A stretch of DNA of 64,000 nucleotides from an uncultured Candidatus Nitrosopumilus sp. (GTDB lineage Archaea; Thermoproteota; Nitrososphaeria; Nitrososphaerales; Nitrosopumilaceae), in NCBI GenBank assembly GCA_951812645.1, contig CATOSM010000001.1, positions 1,797,825 through 1,861,824 on the forward strand, in the 5' to 3' direction. Positions 25,232 through 33,546 of the stretch are shown here, piece by piece. Below the pieces are notes generated by a model, which had not been told where the DNA came from, made no database searches, and saw only the letters and a program-made list of their open reading frames with translations. The translations under genes and the position numbers were made by a program. Position 1 is the first letter of the stretch, and each line of letters opens with the position of its first letter.

Positions 25232-25281
25232 GGGATAAGCTGGAAAGACAGCGGATGGCACACAACGCCGGAAGTTTACAT

Positions 25282-25788
25282 AGGTGTTTGTAATGATATT
25301 TTGAGGTCTAAATCACTTCATCCGAAATGGAAAAAACGTCAAATTGAGATTCAAGATCAAAAACGACTAATGAGACATTAGCCATGCACTCGATAATGGA
25401 TCATATCAAATTTGATTACATTGGAGCTATCAAGTGAGATTAAAGACCATTCCCTTGTTGACAATACTAACTAATTCATATTCAAAATGGCATGGTGAGA
25501 TTTTTACATTAAAGCTGGTCCAAAAGGACAATTATGATGATATTGCATACATTAGATTCAGAATAGATAGCCAGGAAGACAAAAAGATAACTTTCTAATT
25601 GACATTGAGACCTCATAATGATAAAAGAAAAATTAACTCTCAAGAACTGATTGATTATTGCTATATCGATGCAAGAATTAAACTTGGGGGTTTAGATAAA
25701 ATATTATACAATAAGTACATTAAGAAACATGTTGATTAGTTATTTGATCAAATATATGCAAAAAAGATTAAATAATTATGAATAGGCA
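25282..25788 (+). other. Decayed region without an intact gene
   Basis: The plus strand shows short coding-like pieces separated by stops: about 25308-25380 (LHPKWKKRQIEIQDQKRLMRH) and about 25600-25740 (SQELIDYCYIDARIKLGGL ending KKHVD). They cannot be joined into one frame or matched to a family. Probably remains of one or two genes. Confidence 0.4.
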
Positions 25789-25992
25789 TTGCAACTGTTG
25801 TCAGTTAAGATAAAAGATATCCAAACTAGAATAATAAAAGAAAATGATAATTCCTATTCTATAATGTGTTCTGCACTTGGAGTATACAGTTCCGGTAAGA
25901 CTAAAAAGGAAGCAGAAACAAATTATCTAAAAGCAGTGGAATTGCATTTATCAGTAATTAAAGAAAAGGCAATTGACACAATAAGAAATTGA
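25789..25992 (+). CDS. hicB: HicB-like antitoxin
   Basis: A 67-residue protein with the partial RNase H-like HicB fold: IIKENDNSYSIMCSALGVYSSGKTKKEAETNYLKAVELHLSVI in outline, where the G-x-x-S-x-G-x-T-x-x-E-A stretch is characteristic of the HicB family. It would neutralise the HicA product encoded next. TTG start proposed; another TTG lies three codons on. Its stop overlaps the hicA start by 4 bp, so they form one operon. Confidence 0.8.
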   Translation: MQLLSVKIKDIQTRIIKENDNSYSIMCSALGVYSSGKTKKEAETNYLKAVELHLSVIKEKAIDTIRN

Positions 25993-26204
25993 GCAAGCTT
26001 TCACCAATTTCAGGAAGATCACTGATCAAAATATTGTGTAATAAATTTGGTTTTAGGGCAGTACGGCAAAAAGGTAGTCATGTTACACTAACAAATGAAA
26101 CGATATATGTCACAGTACCGTTAAAAGAAATTCGAGCTGGCTTGCTTGGAGCAATATTAGACGATTGTAATATCTCAAGAGAAGAATATTTTACAAAGGT
26201 TTGA
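25989..26204 (+). CDS. hicA: HicA-like mRNA interferase toxin
   Basis: A 71-residue double-stranded-RNA-binding-fold toxin that degrades mRNA. It has LSPISGRSLIKILCNKFGF, RQKGSHVTL with the catalytic His in GSH, TVPLKEIRAGLLGAIL and ISREEYF, all as in HicA. The TTG start overlaps hicB. The gene appears intact. HicAB modules are common passengers of archaeal mobile regions. Confidence 0.87.
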   Translation: MSKLSPISGRSLIKILCNKFGFRAVRQKGSHVTLTNETIYVTVPLKEIRAGLLGAILDDCNISREEYFTKV

Positions 26205-26339
26205 GTATTTTTGTAGATAAAAAATTCAGAGCATTATTTTATCGATACTGGACTAAAAAACTGCAGTTTACCAAATAATGTGATAAAGATTAGATCAAAT
26301 CAAGGTACCAGCATTTGCAGAAGTTCAAGTTACAAAACA

Positions 26340-27081
26340 AACACTAATCCTAACGGATTGTTTGGCGTATATTTTTACTGATGAATCAAATAGCTTGGCA
26401 GTAGGTGCTGTCGGCATAATTCTCACCACTACTAATCGCGACAGTAACTGATTTGAACAAACAAGTCACACCGAAAATAATCTATATTCAATGTCATCTT
26501 TTGATCTAAACAACGGATTAATTGTTGGAGTTGATGGCACGATATTATACACAACTGATAGCGGCAATACCTGGATTGTACAACCAAACAGCATTAACAA
26601 ATAATCTGTTTTCAGTAGACTGTATTGATAAAGACAACGGCTGGGCAGTTGGAAGCAAAGGAACTATTCTAAAAATCTCCACAATTCCTGCTGATACCAG
26701 ATCCAACAATAACATCTGAATTAATTTCTACTAGTTCGTCTATCTCATCAGGATTTACTGTCGGCTGGACTAACAGTGAGGCTATAGCATCAGGTATCAT
26801 TACATTTGTACGTTCTGGCGGCTCTGTTGATCCTACTGCACACAGTTATAGCATGACTGGAAATAATCTTAATTCTGGTGCAGTTACAATAACACAGGCA
26901 GCCTTGTAAGGTGATTCAGGCTTTGCTAATCTAGTTGATGGCGCCATCTACGCCATAACGATAAACACAACTGATGTTACAGGAAACGACTCTATCGCAT
27001 CTACAACTAATACAATAAAATATGATACCACACAACCAGCACATGTTATTACTGTAACATCGCCGGTATCTCCATCTGCGA
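26340..27081 (+). pseudogene. Remnant of a secreted YCF48/BNR-repeat and Ig-like surface protein
   Basis: Broken frames encode YCF48-like propeller repeats (DLNNGLIVGVDGTILYTTDSG, then NGWAVGSKGTILKI) followed by an Ig/fibronectin-like stretch (SSISSGFTVGWTNSEAIAS, DGAIYAITINTTDVTGND). There are several frame breaks and an internal TAA at about 26907. The 3' end stops at the IS at 27082. Such proteins are exported in thaumarchaea and may be surface-layer or adhesion components; this copy is dead. Confidence 0.6.
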
Positions 27082-28018
27082 ACTCATCCTAAAACCCTCC
27101 AATACATCATGATGCATGCCAAGTAGACAAATCCAAGACAGTTGTCAGTTCCTTTCGTATCTGACTGCTGTTCTGTGAAAACCGCATTTGAGCCATGCAA
27201 AGAATCTCTCAACAACAAATCTTGTTTTGCAATGATGTCTTTGGTTCCTGTTTTGTGCAACGTTCCTTGAGTTCCTTTTGTATGGAATGCAACAGTCAAT
27301 CCCATGGGATCTCAGATAGTTTCTGATGTATGCCGCATCGTATCCCCTGTCGGCATACACTGAGATGATCTGCCGTATCAAATCATCATCTACAAGTTTT
27401 GAGATGTTCTCTAACACATCAATGAATTTCGTACTGTCATGGACATTTGCAGAATGCTCTCTATAGGGCATATGCATAGGGCATATGACATCAATGAATT
27501 TCGTACTGTCGTGAATGTCTGCAGGGCTCATTACAGTTGACATTGGCAGGCCGGTACCGTCTACTGCAACATGTAATTTTGTGCCCGTGAGTCTCTCGAA
27601 CCCGTCAAATCCGATCACATCGGCCCTTTTTTGGAGGGAATTGACGATGAATCAATTGATATTTTTCCAAGGCTAATCCTGCCCGATTTATGTGCGGATT
27701 TGACTGCACGTACCAAAATCTTTTTCCATGTGCCAAACTCCTGCCATCTTCTTAGCCTTGGATTGGCAGTTGAACCATCACCGAATGTTTTTGGTATCCC
27801 ACCCCATCCGCAAACCAGCAAGCAGATGATTCCATTTAAAACCGTTCGGTCGTTGCCTCTTGGACGTCCTGTGGCGGCAGGTTTTGGCAACAACGGTTCT
27901 ATCATGTCCCGTTGTCTGTCTGTTATTTCAGTGAATTTCATGTACGGTTTGGAAACTAATGGTTCATGGATCCAAATGATCATCAAATATTGTCCAAAGG
28001 GTTAGTTTTAAGATAAGT
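27082..28018 (-). mobile_element. Mosaic IS5-like element (type B 5' half, type A 3' half)
   Basis: On the minus strand it starts with the type B end (28018, ACTTATCTTAAAACTAACC) and ends with the type A end (27082, GGTTTTAGGATGAGT). The transposase reads type B through WQEFGTWKKIL, ISIDSSSIPSKKG and GFERLTGTKLHVAVDG to about DIHDSTKFIDV, then type A (LIRQIISVYADRGYD...RFVVERFFAWLK). At the switch (27415-27510) the segment for HDSTKFIDV is present twice, separated by about 50 bp with a doubled AGGGCATATG. At 937 bp it is longer than the others for this reason. Flanking bases (GCGA/TGCA) do not match. Confidence 0.85.
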
Positions 28019-28022
28019 TGCA

Positions 28023-28190
28023 CATCTAAAGTTACTCAAAAAAGCAAAGGCAGGGTTATTACAACAAAAAGTCACAATACAATTAACCAAAGGAAATGCC
28101 AGAAAATTGCGCAGTTTAGCTGGTAAAAAAGAGATGGATGTGACAGATATGACCGATGAAATTCTGTCAAAATATCTAAAGAAGAAATAG
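28023..28190 (+). pseudogene. C-terminal fragment of a second ParB-like gene
   Basis: 55 codons reading HLKLLKKAKAGLLQQKVT...GNARKLRSLAGKKEMDVTDM and ending YLKKK, closely matching the end of the ParB-like protein at 20524-21330 (HLKLFKKAKAGLLQQRVT... to LANYLKKR). The 5' part is missing; the IS ending at 28018 replaces it. The sequence on the other side of the IS is an unrelated surface-protein remnant, so the IS is at a rearrangement joint. Confidence 0.8.
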
Positions 28191-28275
28191 GTGCTAGGCT
28201 CAAGCCATGATAATCTTGTAAAATAAAAACCACTGAAACCACATATTAAATAGGGCTTTTCAAGGTTTTACACTC

Positions 28276-28575
28276 ATGGCAACTAAGAAATCTCACGGCC
28301 GTTCACACGGATTTAAGCACAAATCAAGATCTGTAATGAGGAAAAGGGCCCCTAGAGGAGTCTCATTTTTGTTACGTGAATACCGGGAAGGCCAACAAGC
28401 TCTTGTCATCATTGATCCAAGGCAGCACAAAGGATTGCCGCACAGGCGATACCATGGTAAAGTGGGTGTTATCACAGATGTTGGTAGGCGTGCTATCACA
28501 CTAGACGTGAAATTAGGGGATAAATCGAAAACCTTAATCACTAGATTGGATCACATAAAACCATTCGGTGTATGA
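28276..28575 (+). CDS. rpl21e: Large ribosomal subunit protein L21e
   Basis: A 99-residue basic protein matching archaeal/eukaryotic L21e: HGRSHGFKHKSRSVMRKRAPRG at the N-terminus, then VIIDPRQHKGLPHRRYHGKVG and the C-terminal SH3-like strands. It heads the conserved block L21e-rpoF-DUF655-ksgA-hemK, a gene order typical of archaea. TATA-like TATTAAATAG lies about 30 bp before the ATG. Confidence 0.97.
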   Translation: MATKKSHGRSHGFKHKSRSVMRKRAPRGVSFLLREYREGQQALVIIDPRQHKGLPHRRYHGKVGVITDVGRRAITLDVKLGDKSKTLITRLDHIKPFGV

Positions 28576-28576
28576 T

Positions 28577-28903
28577 ATGGAAGAAGTAAAAAAGAAACAA
28601 TCTATTTCTCTTTCAGAAGTTAAAGAAATTTTAGGTAAAGTTGATGCTGAGGAAATGGATCAAATTCAACGCTGGACCTATGATTATGTCTCAAAATTTG
28701 TATCAACTGAACCAAAGGATGCAAAAGATATGAAAAAACAGCTCGTCAAAGAATGTGAATTGACAGAAGATGAGGCTGTTGAAATAGTTAACATTAGACC
28801 TACAAGTCTAGCTGAATTACGTTCCTTCACATTTGGTTGGAAAAAATTAATTCTTGCCGAAACACTAGAAAAAATGCTCAAAATAATCAAGGGGCACTCG
28901 TAA
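28577..28903 (+). CDS. rpoF: DNA-directed RNA polymerase subunit F (Rpo4)
   Basis: The archaeal homologue of eukaryotic Rpb4, which pairs with Rpo7 to form the stalk of RNA polymerase. The ATG at 28577 gives 108 residues; an in-frame GTG at 28568 overlaps the L21e stop. Features are SLSEVKEILGKVDAEEMDQIQRWTYDYVSKF and a C-terminal HRDC-like helical part (AVEIVNIRPTSLAELRSF). Its position after L21e is the standard archaeal arrangement and supports co-transcription. Confidence 0.93.
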   Translation: MEEVKKKQSISLSEVKEILGKVDAEEMDQIQRWTYDYVSKFVSTEPKDAKDMKKQLVKECELTEDEAVEIVNIRPTSLAELRSFTFGWKKLILAETLEKMLKIIKGHS

Positions 28904-28923
28904 GTTTTTCGGAGTGTTCTATT

Positions 28924-29490
28924 TTGTCTAGGGCCCAACCCTCAGCTAGAAAGTATGAGGAGTACGCATATGTTTTGGATTTTAATTCCAGAGGTAAATC
29001 TTCCACGGTACGAGGTAGAGATGGAATCATCATTACTGCAATTGGGGAAGATAGGCTGACCCTTTTAGAGATTCTTGGGGTTCCAAATTCTACGTTTGAG
29101 GTTGGAGAAAAAATCTACATTGGCAAAGAAGGGCGGACAAAAGTTCTGTCTGTTTTGGGTAAAATCGAGTACGAAAAAATTTCATCCTCCGCACAAACTG
29201 AATTGGATTCTGTTGTGGAGGATATTGTTGCCACTAGTGAAGAAAAATTCGTTACATATCTAAATAATGCCCAACCTCTCACCCCAAGAATTCATGCCTT
29301 GGAATTAATTCCCGGAATTGGAAAAACCTACATGAAAACCATGCTTGAAGAAAGAGAAAAGAAAAAATTTGAAAGCTATCGGGATTTGCAAGAACGTGTC
29401 GGATTCAAAGAGCCCATAAAGCATATCTCTGAGCGAATTCTAGATGAAATTACAGGCGAAAGCAGAATGAATCTCTTTGTCAAGAGATGA
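28924..29490 (+). CDS. DUF655 family nucleic-acid-binding protein
   Basis: A 188-residue archaeal protein of the DUF655 family. The N-terminal strand-rich part (EEYAYVLDFNSRGKSSTVRGR) resembles an OB fold, and the C-terminal part has a helix-hairpin-helix (LELIPGIGKTYMKTMLEEREKKKFESYRDL). It is always found between rpoF and ksgA in archaea and is thought to act in RNA or ribosome maturation; its activity is not established. The TTG at 28924 is the best start, 20 bp after the rpoF stop; the frame itself is open further up. Its stop overlaps the ksgA ATG (ATGA). Confidence 0.88.
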   Translation: MSRAQPSARKYEEYAYVLDFNSRGKSSTVRGRDGIIITAIGEDRLTLLEILGVPNSTFEVGEKIYIGKEGRTKVLSVLGKIEYEKISSSAQTELDSVVEDIVATSEEKFVTYLNNAQPLTPRIHALELIPGIGKTYMKTMLEEREKKKFESYRDLQERVGFKEPIKHISERILDEITGESRMNLFVKR

Positions 29491-30194
29491 TAAAACGAAA
29501 ACGTCTAGGACAGCACTTCCTCAGCTCTGACACTGTCGCAAAATCCATCGTTCACGAAGCCAAAATATCAAAAAAAGATGTTGTATATGAGGTTGGAACT
29601 GGGTTGGGCATTTTGACTCCTCTGTTATGTGAAAATGCAAGCAAGGTAATTTCTGTAGATCTTGATGAAACACTAGTCAAAAGTGCTAAATCAAAATTCT
29701 CTCATTTTGAGAATTTGACTCTGAAATCTGGTGACGGTTTTAAGAAAAAAGACATCTTTGATATTTTTGTCTCAAATCTTCCTTATTCTAAAAGTAGGGA
29801 TGCCATTGAATGGCTTGCAAGTACTTCGTTTTCCCATGGCGTAATCATGGTTCAGAAGGAATTTGCCGATAAGCTGCTTGCAAAATCTTCAAAGCAAAGA
29901 AAAGCGGTTAGCATTATCGCAACCTATGCATTTGAGATTTCTGTTGTATCTAAAGTTGGCAAAAATTATTTTTCCCCTCCTCCAAAAATTGACTCGGTCG
30001 TTTTAAAGTTAATCAAGAAAAACAACATGTCCAAAAACCTAATTAAAACCATTAACGATATTTTCTCCTATCGCAGGAAAACCGTAAAAAATATTTTAAA
30101 ACAATTCAATAAAGAAAGTGTGATGGATAAGCGAGTAGATGATCTTTCAGGAGGTGAGATAATTAACCTTGCAAGGCAAATTCTTGAAAAATAA
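29487..30194 (+). CDS. ksgA: 16S rRNA dimethyladenosine transferase (KsgA/Dim1)
   Basis: Dimethylates two adjacent adenines in the 3' terminal helix of 16S rRNA with SAM, a late step of small-subunit assembly. It has LGQHFLSSDTVAKSI at the N-terminus, motif I YEVGTGLGILT near 33-43, the acidic VDLDE, and the catalytic SNLPYSKS near 96 (NLPY in place of NPPY is normal for this family). At 235 residues it is slightly short, with a reduced C-terminal domain. Translationally coupled with the DUF655 gene. Confidence 0.95.
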   Translation: MIKRKRLGQHFLSSDTVAKSIVHEAKISKKDVVYEVGTGLGILTPLLCENASKVISVDLDETLVKSAKSKFSHFENLTLKSGDGFKKKDIFDIFVSNLPYSKSRDAIEWLASTSFSHGVIMVQKEFADKLLAKSSKQRKAVSIIATYAFEISVVSKVGKNYFSPPPKIDSVVLKLIKKNNMSKNLIKTINDIFSYRRKTVKNILKQFNKESVMDKRVDDLSGGEIINLARQILEK

Positions 30195-30702
30195 CGAATA
30201 TCCCCCTTCTGAGGACACTTTTTTCATGGTAGATAATATTAAAAACGAAAAAGGCAAACTTGCTTTAGATATTGGAAGTGGTTCGGGATATATTACAAAA
30301 TTATTATCTGAAAATTTTTCATTTGCAGTTGGCACCGATATCAATTATGACGTATTGAAAAATCAAACTTACAAAACTAAGAACTTGATTTGCTGTAATG
30401 GTTCAGATGCATTAAAAATAAAGTTTGATTTTATTGTGTGCAACTTGCCTTATCTTGCAACCGATGAAATTATTGATACTGCAACCGATGGCGGTGCAGA
30501 AGGATTTGAAATTCCTAAAAAGATATTTGATTCAGTCATAAATAACATGGCTGATGGCGGACGTTTTGTTTTTGTTACATCATCTCTGTCTAATTATGAA
30601 AAACTGATTGATCATGCACAAAAATTAGGCCTGAAAACTCGCATTATTGCACAAAAGAAGCTGTTCTTTGAAGAATTAATTCTTGTAGAGACCGGTCTCT
30701 AA
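30169..30702 (+). CDS. HemK/Mtq2-like protein glutamine methyltransferase
   Basis: A 177-residue SAM methyltransferase of the small archaeal HemK type, which in partner with Trm112 methylates the GGQ glutamine of release factor aRF1. Features are YPPSEDTFFMVDNI, motif I ALDIGSGSGYIT, and VCNLPYLATDEI, where the usual NPPY is NLPY. The TTG at 30169 overlaps ksgA by 26 bp; a TTG at 30184 is an alternative. A Trm112-like zinc protein gene is present at 39443. The end abuts the converging dehydrogenase gene. Confidence 0.88.
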   Translation: MQGKFLKNNEYPPSEDTFFMVDNIKNEKGKLALDIGSGSGYITKLLSENFSFAVGTDINYDVLKNQTYKTKNLICCNGSDALKIKFDFIVCNLPYLATDEIIDTATDGGAEGFEIPKKIFDSVINNMADGGRFVFVTSSLSNYEKLIDHAQKLGLKTRIIAQKKLFFEELILVETGL

Positions 30703-31734
30703 TTATTTTCTTAGACTTTCTTTGGCATATGTGATTATTGCATCTGTCATTTGTGTAGTTGATGCATTTCCGCCAATATCCCACGTTACCGCTTTGCCCT
30801 CATTGATCACTCTTTCAGTGGCTGCAAAAATCGCATCTCTGATTTCCTTCTCTCCAAGATAATCTGCCATCCAGGCTCCTGACAGTACAGTTGCAGTCGG
30901 ATTTACCTTATTTTGTCCCGTAAATTGCGGTGCACTTCCGTGTGCTGCCTCAAACATTGCATAATCCCTTCCGATATTTGCAGAATAAATCAATCCAATT
31001 GAACCCACAAGGGCCGATGCCAATTCAGAGATGATATCCATGAATAAGTTAGTACTAACCAAAACTGAGCCGTTGAATTGCTCTGTCGCAATTACCATTT
31101 GCTGTGCCATGTTGTCTATGTAGACTTCAGACAGTTCGATTCCAGTTCCTTCGACTGCCTTTTGTGTCTCATCCCAAAATATGCCATCCGTTTGTTTCAG
31201 GATGTTTCTCTTTGTAATGGCAACCATTTTTTTCATATTGAATCTGCCTGCCCAATCTACCGCAGAATCAACCAATCTTCTACTTCCTTGCCTTGTAACT
31301 TTCCTAATTGCTATTGCTGCATCATCTGTAATTTTTGATTCTACTCCTGTATAGAGTCCTTCGGTTGCTTCCCTAAAGCACACACAATCTAATTTCCTGT
31401 CAGGTGTTAATCTATCATAAGTTTTAGTCGGTCTGATGTTTGCGTAAAGATCAAATCTCTGTCTTAATGTCACTGCAACACTTCTTGGGGCTCCTGGAAC
31501 TGGTATCGTAGTGGTCGGACCCTTAAAACAGCAGTCTGTTTCTTCCAAACTCTTCATAGTTGCATCGGGAATGTACGAAGCATCTTTTCGAGCGTTTTTA
31601 TCCCATTGTTCCGAGCCTGCATCACAAAGAACTAGCTCTGATTGCAGGTTACATTCCTTTAGAACTCTTAGCATTGAATCTACTACTTCCGGTCCTATGC
31701 CATCCCCTTTCATCACTGTTGCCTTTTTACTCAA
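30703..31734 (-). CDS. Isocitrate/isopropylmalate dehydrogenase family protein
   Basis: A 343-residue beta-decarboxylating dehydrogenase. Substrate and metal motifs are visible: GDGIGPEVVDSML at the N-terminus, CVCFREATEGLYTGVE near 118, KKMVAITKRNILKQTDGIFWDE near 175 and AMFEAAHGSAPQFTGQNKVNP near 260. The RxxTEGLYTGVE stretch and the length fit archaeal NAD-type isocitrate or homoisocitrate dehydrogenases more than leucine-pathway enzymes, but the substrate cannot be fixed from sequence. In thaumarchaea an isocitrate dehydrogenase of this class serves the TCA cycle. Confidence 0.88.
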   Translation of the reverse strand: MSKKATVMKGDGIGPEVVDSMLRVLKECNLQSELVLCDAGSEQWDKNARKDASYIPDATMKSLEETDCCFKGPTTTIPVPGAPRSVAVTLRQRFDLYANIRPTKTYDRLTPDRKLDCVCFREATEGLYTGVESKITDDAAIAIRKVTRQGSRRLVDSAVDWAGRFNMKKMVAITKRNILKQTDGIFWDETQKAVEGTGIELSEVYIDNMAQQMVIATEQFNGSVLVSTNLFMDIISELASALVGSIGLIYSANIGRDYAMFEAAHGSAPQFTGQNKVNPTATVLSGAWMADYLGEKEIRDAIFAATERVINEGKAVTWDIGGNASTTQMTDAIITYAKESLRK

Positions 31735-31849
31735 AACTGCAAGATTTTGGGGAGTTTATTATTTAATCCTACCGTGAATTTGTAAATGCAATCTGCATAA
31801 TTTCTATAGTGGTGATTTGATACCTAACTTGACAAATAACATCCAAATG

Positions 31850-32593
31850 CAGATAGTCCAAATTTCTGATTTGCATGTAGGTTCCCAATTTTTAGAAGAC
31901 AAATTTGATATCTTGGTTGACAAAGTAAATGAATTGAATCCAGATGTGATAACAATTACAGGTGATCTGACAAATGAGGGATTAATGAAAGAATATGAAA
32001 AATGTAAATCTCTTTTAGAACAATTTAACACAAAAAAATTATTGCTATTAGCGGAAACCATGATTATAGAAACACTGGTTATTTGTTATTCAAAAAATTC
32101 TTTCCTTTTGAAACTGTAAATGAATTAGATGATGATGTTGTTTTAGTAACTGTTGGAACTGCTAGACCCGATAGAAATGAAGGCGAAGTGGGCTATCGAC
32201 AAAATTTATGGTTGGAAAGAACAATGAAAAAATACAAAGACAAAGTCAAAATTGTTGCAATGCATCACCATTTGATTATAATACCCGATACTGGTTCTGA
32301 TCAACTCACGGTCGTTGATGCAGGCGATGTATTGCGAACTGTTTTCGATTCTAAGGTAGATGTGGTGCTGTGTGGACATAAGCATAGGCCCTGGGCTTGG
32401 AATTTTGGAACTCTTGCTGTGGCAAATGCTGGAACAGCTACATCAGAACGCGTTCGTGGATTTTTTGAAGACACTTATAACATCCTTACAATTTCAAATA
32501 AAAAAAAGCCCGGTGGATCTCAAAATTGTAGGCGGAAAAAGACTTCCAATTGATCAAATCGTGGATAATTATGCTCAGTTTACCGAAGAATGA
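31850..32593 (+). pseudogene. Metallophosphoesterase with two frame breaks
   Basis: A calcineurin-like phosphoesterase of about 245 residues split into three frames. Frame 1 is MQIVQISDLHVGSQF...VITITGDLTNEG (metal ligands in DLH and GDLT). Frame 2 starts at GNHDYRNTGYLLFKK and runs through VAMHHHLIIIPDTG and VLCGHKHRPWAW. Frame 3 is SPVDLKIVGGKRLPID to the stop. One base is missing near 32054 (GCGGAAACC) and one A is in excess in the A8 run at 32500-32507. All metal-binding motifs survive, so either two sequencing errors or recent decay. A TTG start at 31817 is also possible. Confidence 0.85.
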
Positions 32594-32626
32594 ATTTATT
32601 TACAGATGACTTCTAGGCCTCTTTAT

Positions 32627-32713
32627 GCGGGGGTCGCCTAGCCTGGTAGGGCGTAGGATTGCTAATCCTATGTCCGCAAGGACACGGGGGTTCAAATCCC
32701 CCTCCCCGCGCCA
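32627..32713 (+). tRNA. trnS: tRNA-Ser (GCT)
   Basis: Acceptor GCGGGGG/TCCCCGC, D-arm TCGCCTAGCCTGGTAGGGC, anticodon arm TAGGA-TTGCTAA-TCCTA with anticodon GCT, a long variable arm TGTCCGCAAGGACA as expected of tRNA-Ser, T-arm GGGGG-TTCAAAT-CCCCC, discriminator G, and encoded CCA at 32711-32713. No intron. Confidence 0.95.
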
Positions 32714-32748
32714 TTAAAACTTAATAGACGCATTTGGGAAGTTTTTTC

Positions 32749-32910
32749 ATGGGACGAAGAAAATCACAAAAAATTATTCGTACTGGCCCAAAAAATGCCA
32801 CTACTGGAATGTGTCCTATCTGTAAGACTATTGGCAAAATTTTCATTCTAGGCTCACCTGGTGAAGAAAGAGCCAAGTGTGAAAAATGTCGTCAAGAATT
32901 CGAATTATAA
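32749..32910 (+). CDS. Small zinc-ribbon protein (Elf1-like)
   Basis: A 53-residue protein, MGRRKSQKIIRTGPKN, then CPIC...CEKC, making one four-Cys zinc ribbon. The basic MGRRK start and a single zinc ribbon resemble archaeal homologues of transcription elongation factor Elf1, but the protein is shorter than most, so this is tentative. ATG start 36 bp after tRNA-Ser, with an A/T-rich stretch before it. Confidence 0.6.
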   Translation: MGRRKSQKIIRTGPKNATTGMCPICKTIGKIFILGSPGEERAKCEKCRQEFEL

Positions 32911-32983
32911 GTATGGATGGGATACTTTATGAATCCTGAACAAACTGATCTGATTCTAACTGTTATTTGAAAATAAGAAAAAT

Positions 32984-33472
32984 TTGACTTGGCACGCCAT
33001 TACCTTTGTGATCATTATTTCTTTGGCGGTTGTCACAGTTCAGATTTATAGTATAGAGGAGGAAAATATCAAAACCACTGTTATCAAAAACCAGATTCAA
33101 ATTCAAGAAATTATTACAAAATCTGTATCAAGAAACACCACTTCCGAATTAAAATCAATCATTTTTGAACTGTCTGTTCTTTCAGAATTTGACGAATTAC
33201 AAAATGATCTTGGAACTCAGGAATCAAATCTTTTAATCCAACAAGCATTCAATCGCACCAATTCCATTTCACCGACTGCACAAATCCCTGCAATTGATGA
33301 GAATTTCGTGGTTCTTTCTCAAGCTGGCAAAAACCACACTTCTTTTGTTGGCGCAGCAGTTAGGGTATTATCTGTGGATGAAGGCAAAGTCACCCATTTT
33401 TTTGAAGGCGACTATGTTGTCAAAATCTTCAAGGTGACAAATACGCCAAGCGACGATCTAGATTCTGCCTAG
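32984..33472 (+). CDS. Membrane-anchored extracytoplasmic protein
   Basis: A 162-residue protein with one N-terminal hydrophobic helix (AITFVIIISLAVVTVQIYSI) and an outside domain of about 130 residues rich in helices then strands (FVVLSQAGKNHTSFVGAAVRV). The layout resembles a Cache-like sensor domain without a signalling module. The TTG start is the best available; the frame is open a few codons further up. No family named. Confidence 0.55.
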   Translation: MTWHAITFVIIISLAVVTVQIYSIEEENIKTTVIKNQIQIQEIITKSVSRNTTSELKSIIFELSVLSEFDELQNDLGTQESNLLIQQAFNRTNSISPTAQIPAIDENFVVLSQAGKNHTSFVGAAVRVLSVDEGKVTHFFEGDYVVKIFKVTNTPSDDLDSA

Positions 33473-33546
33473 ATCTCCATCTCTTTTTTATAAAATACTT
33501 GCACTGCATACCTGCCTGATCAATATCAAAAAACCGTTTTTTTGTA

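Larger units (their letters stand above)
24007..25281 (+). mobile_element. IS110/IS1111-family element
   Basis: Bounded by a perfect 15-bp inverted repeat, ATGTAAACTTCCGGC at 24007-24021 and its complement at 25267-25281; such subterminal repeats are a mark of the IS1111 group. It contains one DEDD transposase gene and about 150 bp of structured non-coding DNA at the left end. The exact ends may lie a few bases outside the repeats. It is inserted at the trailer side of the CRISPR array. Confidence 0.8.

Noticed and set aside
27631..28005. A 124-codon frame on the plus strand
   Set aside because: It is the antisense of the type B transposase half of the mosaic IS; the same antisense frame appears at every type B copy.
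32627..32713. Integration site at tRNA-Ser
   Set aside because: No duplicate of its sequence and no integrase nearby; both flanks are conserved-type genes.
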